This document shows, piece after piece, positions 56,654-64,000 of a DNA stretch of 64,000 nucleotides. The notes beneath the pieces are model-generated. The model made no database searches, was not told the DNA's origin, and worked only from the letters and a program-made list of their open reading frames with translations. The number at the start of each line of letters is the position of its first letter. The first letter of the stretch is position 1. A program made the position numbers and the translations under genes. This DNA comes from Axinella damicornis (Eukaryota > Porifera > Demospongiae > Axinellida > Axinellidae): NCBI GenBank assembly GCA_963931865.1, contig OZ007513.1, positions 9,118,155-9,182,154 on the forward strand, read 5' to 3'.

Positions 56654-57719
56654 ATGGCCGATGAGTCGCTCTCGGAAGCGTCCATTGAAGCACCAATTGA
56701 GGACCCTGTTCTGGCCAGTGTTGTTTCTCTTCGTGACAGACTATCTACCAGTGACGTGAGGCAGCTGATTCTGGACAATTTTGCTGCTCCTGCCATTAAA
56801 AGCGCCAAAAAAGCGTTGTGGGCTGCGACAGGTTGCCTTGCGGCGGAAGAAGAAGAAGCTTGTCGATCGGCGTGCTGCTCAGCGAGCCGTTGAGGAGGCC
56901 GAGTTTGAGGACTTGCTGGACTTCGTGAATTGTCTTGACGAGAGTGAAGAACTACCCCTGGTTTCTGTTTCCGCAAAGGATCTGGTTTTGCTACCGGTGG
57001 AGGTAGTCAAGCCACGGTCTCATTTCGAGCCGGATGAATTCATTGCTGGAGCACTATCTACACAGTGTGAAAGTATCGAGGCGATTCAGAACAGGATAAA
57101 CAGTCTTGAATGTGAGTTGAAGAGTAATTTGAAAGCTGTTCAGGAAAGTGTAAATCAGGTTGCTGTTCAATTGCGTTCAGGTGTGCAGAACCAGGTTTCT
57201 GCTGCTACCCCTAGGCAATATAAATCCAACTCTCAGGGTCAGGGCGAGGTCAAAAGGGTTGAGCCAAGAGGGCTCATCGACCGCTCTCTCAATGTTGTTG
57301 TATTTGGGGTACCTGAGAGCAGGGACCTGTTGGGTACTGAGTCATTGGTCAGTCGGGCTTTTGAGTCAGTCGTTGGGAGGAAAGTGCCTATTGCAGACTG
57401 TAGGCGAATTGGAAGATTTTCTTCTGAGTCTTCAAGGAGCCGCCCTCTATTGGTGAGGTTGGCCTCTGTTTGGGACCGTAGATTACTTTTGAGTTGCAAG
57501 TTCAAGCTTAAGGGCTTTACTGAAGTCAATTTGTTCGTAAGAGAGGACAAGTCTCCTGAAGAGCGCAGAGCAGCAGCAAGAAGACGCGATGCTCAAAACG
57601 ATATTGTGCTGGCTCATGTTGGTGAGCCTCATGGGTCGCAGGAACTGGATCGTTCATTGGGAGCAGCTGACACAGTCTCGGGTAGTGACAAACAACAACC
57701 TGATGGAGAGTTGCATTAA
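56654..57719 (+). pseudogene. LINE ORF1 protein (coiled coil plus RRM-like), one frameshift
   Basis: ATG at 56654 (MADESLSEASIEAPIEDPVL). The frame shifts at the A6 run 56807-56812 and continues KLVDRRAAQRAVEEAEFEDL to the stop at 57719. The centre (IEAIQNRINSLECELKSNLK, AVQESVNQVAVQL) is a coiled coil. The C-terminal half (RSLNVVVFGVPESRD; GRKVPIADCRRIGRF; RPLLVRLASVWDRRLLLSC; REDKSPEERRAAARRRD) is the RNA-recognition-like region of L1/CR1-type ORF1 proteins, which coat the element RNA. The stop overlaps the ORF2 start by 17 bases. The break at a homopolymer may be a sequencing error. Confidence 0.75.
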
Positions 57720-60670
57720 CATTGTCTCAGATAATTGTACGTTGTCCAGGTCTATTAGGATTGTGTCATACAATGCACGTGGTTTTCACTCTGGCCAAGA
57801 TTATGTTACTGATCTTCTGAAGGAATGTGACATTCTGCTCCTTCAGGAACACTGGCTACCTGAACAGTATCTCAGTGATCTTGAGATAAATGATGATTTT
57901 ATAGTTAAAGGAGTGAGTGGCATGGATCCAGTGTCGTTTACTCATGGCCGTCCATATGGTGGTTGTGCAATATACTATCGGAAAAGCCTCTCTTCCTTGA
58001 TCTCTGTGTGTCAGGTTGCTTCCAAGCGCTTCTGTTCCATAAACATTGCACTCTCGGATCATTGTTCCTTGTTACTTGTCTGCGTGTATATGCCTTATGA
58101 CAATGGACTCTCATCTGGTGAAAATGAGTTTTGCAGTGTGTTAGGCGAATTGGAGGGGCTCTTGGATATGCATACTTATGACCACTTAGCTGTGATTGGT
58201 GATTTTAATGTGGATTTCACTCGCAATGAGCGACCTCGCACGCGAGAACTGCTCCGCTTTATGCATTCATATTCACTAATGTGCAGAGATCTGAACTTTC
58301 CCAACATTGAGTACACATGAAAGCGATTGTGGGGTGCGTCATTCTTGGGTGGATCATGTCTTGATTTCCTCAGTGATGCGAGATAAAGTTGGTAGCATTC
58401 AAGCTCTTAGCAGTGGTGCCAACCTATCAGATCACCACCCTGTCCTCGTTACCCTTGATGGGGTCGGCCCTATGCCAATACCGCTCTCTGATTCGACGCC
58501 GTTTGTTAGGCGCATTGCCTGGGTTAAAGCAACTCCCGCTCAAATTGATCTCTATCAATCTCTAGTAGCTGAGAAATGCTCTCAGTTTGTCATTCCTAGA
58601 GAAGTTGTTGCCTGTACTGATCCTCATTGTGGCGTGCACTATCAACAGTTGGATGATCTGTCCATGGCTCTAAGCAACTGTTTATCTCACAGTGCTGATC
58701 GTGCCATCCCAAAGACTGGTGGTAGGCGACGTTTAGCTCGTTGGAACGATGAAGTGCAGTCTGTTAGAGATAGTTCCATCCTTTGGCAGAGGATCTGGCA
58801 GGAGTCTGGATGCCCATCATCTGGTGTTCTTTCTCAACTGAAGAAGCATGCTAAGACTCGATATAAGTATGCAGTGAGAAGACTTATTAGAAGCCAAAAC
58901 ATGTTAAGAGGGAGAAAGATGGCTGATGCACTCCTTGCAGACAAGACGAGAGACTTCTGGCATGAAGTAAAGCAATGTAAGTCTGGAAAGCAAAATGTGC
59001 CTCCCGTGATTGACGATGTTCATGGTGGTGAAGACATTGCCAAGTTGTGGGGGTCGAAATTTAGAGAGTTATTCACTTCTCCTGACCCTGATACTCCATC
59101 TCATCTAGCTGAAACTCTATCCACGCTTAAGGTTGATCCGGATGAGTTACAGTCCCTCCATGTTACTCCTGAAGTAGTTCGTAATGCGCTTTCTAAGCTG
59201 AAGAGGGGTAAGAGTGATGGTGATGCTCTGTCATCCGATCACTTGATATTTGCACCTGACCCTTTTGTTCACTTATTAGCCCCGCTTTTCACATCCCTAC
59301 TTCGTCACGGATATATGCCTTCCTGTTTTGGGAATGCTAGATTGCAGCCAATTCCAAAGGGTAGAAACAAGACTACTCTTGTTCTGTGAACTATCGTGGT
59401 ATTGCCTTGGCTTCATGCTTTAGCAAGGTAATCGAGCTTTGCATTCTAGACTTATATGGTGAACTGCTAACATCTTCTCAACTGCAATTTGGGTTTAAGT
59501 CGGGGCTTTCTACATCAATGTGTACGGGAGTCCTAAAGGCTATTGTCTCGCATTACAATCTGGGGGGTTCAAAAGTCTATGGCTGCCTGATTGACGCTAC
59601 CAAAGCTTTTGACACAGTGGATCATACCATTCTCTTTGAGAAGCTACTTGCTCGGGGGTTACCTAATGTGGTGATTCGATTTATCCTCAACTGGTACCTG
59701 TCTCAACGGCTGTGTGTGAACTGGAATGGTCATCTCTCAGAACAATTTCCGGTTTCACAAGGGGTTCGTCAAGGTGGGATTCTTTCCCCAATACTGTTTG
59801 CTCTGTATATCGATGATCTCTTACTTGAACTATCCCAGTCTAAAGTTGGGTGTCACTGGTATGGTACCTTTGCTGGTGCTTTAGCCTACGCTGATGATAT
59901 AACTCTGTTAGCCCCCCAGCCCATCAGCACTCAGGAAGCTTCTTCAGATATGTGAGAATTTCGGAGCTTCACATAAGATGAGATTCAACCCTGATAAAAC
60001 CCAATGCATCTGTTTCTGCAAGGGCAATGCTAACCTGTCCCAAGATAGTCGATTCCTATTCTGTGGGAAAAGTATTGCTTTATCAACATCTGTTACTCAT
60101 CTTGGTCACATACTGACGTCTAAGTTGCAAGATGATCAAGATATACAGAGATGTCTTCTTGATTTTGTTAAACGTGCTAACAGCACTCTTTACCGGTTTA
60201 AGTTTTGTACCCCTCGTGTTTTAGTTCATCTGTTACGTTCTTATTGTATGTCATTTTATGGATGTGCTATATGGTCCCTCAATACTCGGTCAATTAGGTC
60301 CATAGATGTCAGTATGAACAAAATTTTATGCCGTATTTGGTCCTTACCTTTCAATTGTCACACTGATCTTCTTCATGTTATTTCTAATTGTACTAGTGTA
60401 TTCAATGTTTGCTACAGTCGTTGCTGTAAGTTGATCAGTCAAGCCAGAGCTTGTGGCAATTACCTGGTGCGTTCTGTATTCTCCACTGTTTCATGTCGTA
60501 ATTTCATTGGTTATAACCTTAAGTTTGGTCATTCTTTTGTGCGTAGTTATAATTCTGTTTCTATGTCACTAGCAAATTTAATCATGGAGATAAAAGATCC
60601 GTCATTATTTGTCAATGGATTTGTGCAACATGAGTTAAATCAGTTAGCTAATTTTATTTCAACTATGTAA
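57703..60670 (+). pseudogene. LINE ORF2: endonuclease and reverse transcriptase, three frame breaks
   Basis: The likely start is ATG 57703. Endonuclease: IRIVSYNARGF, DILLLQEHWL, VIGDFNVDF and, after a break at about 58318, SWVDHVLIS and LSDHHPVLVTL. The linker and RT start (VRNALSKLKRGKSDGDALSS; LQPIPKG) end at a second break near 59380. RT continues NYRGIALASCFSKVIELCIL, IDATKAFDTVDH, SQGVRQGGILSPILFALYID and ALAYADDITLLAP; the catalytic Asp pair is present. A third break falls at the C6 run 59912-59917. The remainder MRFNPDKTQCICF ... VTHLGHILTSKL ends with a stop at 60670. The protein nicks target DNA and copies the element RNA at the nick. Apart from the breaks it appears complete. Confidence 0.8.
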
Positions 60671-61118
60671 TATAGGTAGTATCTATACACCTTATGTGGT
60701 GTGAATACATGTTATAATAATAATAATATCAGCACACCCTGTGTGAGCTAGAAGGTACACATTATGCAATTATAAACCTTGCAGATATCCCATTAATATT
60801 ATTGCTACTGCAAGTTCACAGCCACATGCAGGCTCACTCATGATCATTCCCCCATTCCATGCATACACTCAACCACAATCCCAGGCTCATTCAGCCTCAT
60901 TCCCAGAACCACTCTACATACCAAGATGGCTTAGAAGTAGCACTTCATTCTTTGGTTCAAGTGTGTACCACGAACTATTGATGTAGTGATGTACACACTA
61001 CAGTATATATTACACACCCTCACCATGCAGCACTACACAACAGAAATTTACCAAGGAGCGATAGCACAATACGGAACAAAAACAATGGTATGGACAGCTG
61101 AGAATCAGTATACAATGA

Positions 61119-63326
61119 CTATCGACAGTCTTTGACACCATGGTAAACTCCAAACAGTGATGAGAAGAGATCATTCCTGCATGAACAAGGAACAAAATCA
61201 CATCACTGTACTTCATTCATGGCTTTGGCAGAGGCAAGGACACCTGGTGGTCCTATTTACCTTGAAGTATCCGACAGTGTTCCTTTCTGAATAGGAGCCA
61301 TGAAACCAACCAACTTAGGATGGACGTCATACCTGCAGTGAGAACAATAACTGCTGCGTGAACTGATAGACCCTCTGGGAGGTAGCTCGAGATCATGCCG
61401 AGGGCTACAGGTCAGTGGCAGATCGGAATAATTAATTGGCTGCATGCAGACTGTGAGTAAGGCAGGGCCGGCGCCATAGGGGCGGCCGGGGCGGCCATGG
61501 CCGCCCCACTTTTGACTCCCCTTCAAAAAAATAATAATACCTTCAAGCCTAAATACGTAGCTATATATGTACCTTGATTCTCGTGTGCTAACATTCGACG
61601 TACTCCAGTCATCGATTCCGATGTTACTAGTTATCGATACTCTGCGTCTGGGAATGTGCCCAGAATGCTACGCCTTCTTTTTCGGTGCGCCGCCGCTGAT
61701 GCTACCAGTTGACTATGGCCCAGCGAATCAATCCTAAGAATATTGGCGATCTATCTACAAAGCCTTACCAGCCACATCACATTTCGTTCCATTATGGCTT
61801 GTAAAGACACGCCTATATGCAATACAAAGCAACCTGCAAACTGTACTACTGAGATGCTACGAGAGCGCTTCCCGATCGCTGAAAGAAAATCGTGAAAAAA
61901 GTTTTCCGCGCTTTGCGCGGACTGATCAGCACTTCGCACCTCTGCGACGCCTTCGGCGGTCGGCCTTACCACTGCCGCCCCACTTCAAAACAGCTGGCGC
62001 CGGCCCTGTAAGGAGTATTTGAAGTTTGAATACCCAGCTTCGTTCTATGTTGACAACATTTGATATGAAAGGACAGTACTCTCACGTGAGTGACATGTAG
62101 CTAGACGAGATGAGTTTCAAGGGGGGACAAAATCATAGCATGAAACCCTGACTTAAGAGTTTACTGTAAGTAGGAAGAGTACGAGATTCACTACACACAG
62201 TATCAACTTCAGCAGCACCATAACCTTCAGCTCTTGGAGCATCCACTATCAATTGCCATACATTGCAGAGGCCGTCTGTATTCGGTGGACTGGACTCGGG
62301 ACTGGACTCGGGACTGGACTGTGGGACTGGACTCACAGAAAGTTGCGCTCATCATTTTGAAGCATCAAAACACTACTACATACTTACATGACATGAATGG
62401 CATTCGGGGTAGCCAACCATGACTCGATATCAGCCGTTCCAGCAGCCTTTTCTGTCAGAGCGTTGTGCGCCAACGATGCACTGAACCGGCTCGTTCCCAG
62501 ACTGAAATGGTCTGGGGACAAGAACAATGAATAATTATAGGCCGACTTCGTTTCGGTGCGAATTCGTGATCTGACGACGACTTCGAGGAACACATGGCGG
62601 TCACTGCTAGCAAACTCTCGTATACCAAGTGGTACAACCATTTCGCAGCTTCTTGAACTGTTTCTAGGCATGCTGCTGCCAAGTTTGGCTGGCACTTCCG
62701 TTCCTGCTTTCCGCCTGCCTGTGCTGTAGAGCTGGTTTTGCATGGTAGGACCACGGCAGGCTGTCTACACGGTGACAGCTGTGTTGGTACACCTCGCGTA
62801 CTTGGTAAGCTATTAGCTATAATAGTGCTGTTCCGCAATTTCCTGTTTTCTGGCCTTCAGAAATGACGAGCGCAACTTTCTGTGAGTCCAGTCCCACAGT
62901 CCAGTCCCGAGTCCAGTCCCGAGTCCAGTCCACCGAATACAGACGGCCCATTGCAGAAGGTTCACTGCTTTTGAATGCTGGGTACGGTGCTTGGAGTGAG
63001 GGTAACAGTGGATGATACATAGTATCAACGGCTGCTTAGTGTGGGCATCGAATATGTATATGCTCCGATAGAAGACTCTCCATAATAAGGACCAAATTAT
63101 CAATACATTTTAAAAGATCTACAATAGGACAAAAACTACTGAATTAGAGGTTCCACTGTACGTGGTCAGTGACATACCGTATTTTTCTCCCTTTGCTGGC
63201 CTTTGTGTCGACACTCTTCTTCACTTTGGTTCTCAGTTTTTGCAACTCCAGCCACTGCCTCCCCATTGCTATGGGATCAGTTGTCTCGGTGAAGTTCATC
63301 TTCCTCTCAATCAACTCTCTCAGCAA
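61119..63326 (-). CDS. AATF: AATF/Bfr2-like protein, last three exons
   Basis: Exon 63326-63178 ([50 protein letters not shown]), exon 61332-61261 ([20 protein letters not shown]) and the final exon 61176-61119 (NDLFSSLFG, ending TAG). All junctions are GT-AG and phases close exactly (49 codons + 2; 1 + 23 codons + 2; 1 + 18 codons and stop). The sequence matches the conserved TRAUB C-terminus of AATF ([31 protein letters not shown]), a nucleolar protein needed for early 40S ribosome assembly and tied to cell-cycle and apoptosis control. Upstream exons lie beyond the window. The 1.85 kb intron contains two repeat structures. No frame damage, so it is probably functional. Confidence 0.9.
61463..62008. 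mobile_element. Non-autonomous TIR element in the AATF intron
   Basis: CAGGGCCGGCGCCA at the left faces TGGCGCCGGCCCTG at the right; GGGGCGGCC and GGCCGCCCC continue inward. TAAGG flanks both sides directly (61458-61462 and 62009-62013). The ends resemble hAT-type termini, but 5 bp is short for the usual 8 bp duplication. No transposase is encoded. Confidence 0.75.
62262..62955. repeat. Inverted pair of a 95 bp GGGACTGGACTC-rich sequence
   Basis: 62262-62360 (GGCCGTCTGTATTCGGTGGA, three GGGACTGGACTC-type units, CACAGAAAGTTGCGCTC) is repeated in reverse orientation at 62851-62955 with about 95% identity. About 490 bp of unrelated sequence separate the arms. The pair lies in the AATF intron and could fold into a long hairpin in the pre-mRNA. 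Confidence 0.85.
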
Positions 63327-64000
63327 CTACACCAGGAAATACAATATGAAATCCATTGCAGTTTGAGATCATTAAGAGCGCTATATACGACATATTAGCA
63401 ATCAAATGCATGTGCGACATTCTCAGGCAGAAATCTATTAATGTTCCGGAATGCAATTAGTGATAGTATTAATTGCTGTTTACTGTAATGTAAATTGGTC
63501 GAACAGTTAATTAATGATTACATGATGTTGTTTTGAATGTAATGATCTCATTTGTGTATGTTGCTGAACTACCTTATTTGTGCATTTGGTTTATGGTATC
63601 ATACTTGCTGTATATTCAGGTATTTCCTGTTGGTCTGCTGAGTTTGTATCACATGTCCTCTATTCACTGAATAGCAGTGTTTTCGCTGTCACCTTCAAAT
63701 CTTGGTTTATCGTGCACCTGTCTGTCTCTGCTGGTTTTGTAAGGTCACATCACTTTCCACCATAATTAGGTCATGCGTTTTGTATATAAGCAGACATTTC
63801 ATTTGGCTTTGCTCATGTTCATGCTTTGCTGTTGCTTGCACCTTATAATACTAGACGAATGCAGAACATTGTGGGGCGAGCCTGAGCGAGTACAGTTGTC
63901 GAATGTGCATGGAGCAGTTGCATGAGCATGTATGGAGCAGATGCATGTGCATGACTGTCAGTGCATGTGGGGGAGTCATCTGAATGTGATGGAGAGCATA
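63327..64000. other. AATF intron or upstream sequence, no further exon recognised
   Basis: No additional phase-compatible exon of AATF could be identified before the window edge. A copy of the GGGCGAGCCTGAGCGAG repeat lies at 63873-63890 and a TGCATGTGGGGGAGTCATC tract at the end. Confidence 0.35.

Larger units (their letters stand above)
56560..60728 (+). mobile_element. Nearly full-length non-LTR retrotransposon (CR1/L2-like)
   Basis: Two ORFs in the usual order (ORF1 56654-57719, ORF2 57703-60670), a short 3' UTR and a (TAA)n tail at 60713-60727. The endonuclease is apurinic-type at the N-terminus of ORF2 and the reverse transcriptase follows; there is no visible RNase H. This fits the CR1/L2/Rex1 side of LINEs; a (TAA)n tail is also known in the I clade, so clade is uncertain. 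Four frame breaks are present. The element ends about 390 bp from the AATF stop codon, in convergent orientation. The 5' limit is approximate. Confidence 0.75.

Noticed and set aside
57589..57702. Upstream extension of LINE ORF2 before 57703
   Set aside because: It overlaps ORF1 in another frame and has no endonuclease similarity; ATG at 57703 fits better.

Overview
The window looks like non-coding and transposon-rich DNA from an animal, most probably a marine sponge. Spliced genes with small introns, animal-type host proteins and a LINE show it is eukaryotic. The sponge call is an inference: it rests on the decayed transposon proteins and on short dispersed repeats carrying the core CTGGGAACGAGGCTAG, which I recall from sponge genomes but could not search. 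No bacterial operon, rRNA, convincing tRNA or CRISPR array is present.

Host genes are few and lie on the minus strand at the right. The clearest is the last three exons of an AATF/Bfr2-type ribosome-biogenesis factor (63326 to 61119), with perfect phases and a stop codon. The second is a many-exon gene encoding an F-BAR-like membrane-binding domain (54051 to 48326). Its exon phases agree across six consecutive exons. It may run on into two more phase-compatible exons, one encoding a tankyrase-like ankyrin segment (47322 to 47149).

Left part (1-14.3 kb): foldback and terminal-inverted-repeat (TIR) elements, a RecQ-like scrap, a decayed transposon ORF (10.75-12.2 kb), and a two-exon transposon-associated gene followed by the tail of a DDE-like protein (13.15-14.24 kb).

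Middle (14.5-34.6 kb): one large direct duplication. Copy A (14468-23720) and copy B (28567-34632) share the same ordered pieces: an element end, a pogo-type transposase pseudogene, an LTR-like tract and an ATPase-like exon. Copy A carries an extra 1.13 kb palindrome. Copy B was hit by a 2.7 kb DNA transposon with an intact 686-codon ORF (32055-34115). Copy A preserves the empty target site, so the element's ends can be read directly. Between the copies lie a decayed DDE-like gene and a nearly complete Crypton-type tyrosine recombinase (26655-28119).

Right of the duplication (35-47 kb) are a chimeric hAT-derived pseudogene, a near-perfect hairpin MITE, retroelement scraps and minisatellites. 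At 56.6-60.7 kb is a nearly full-length non-LTR retrotransposon with two ORFs and four frame breaks, two of which fall at homopolymers. Host introns contain several TIR elements, one with a perfect 8 bp hAT-style target duplication.
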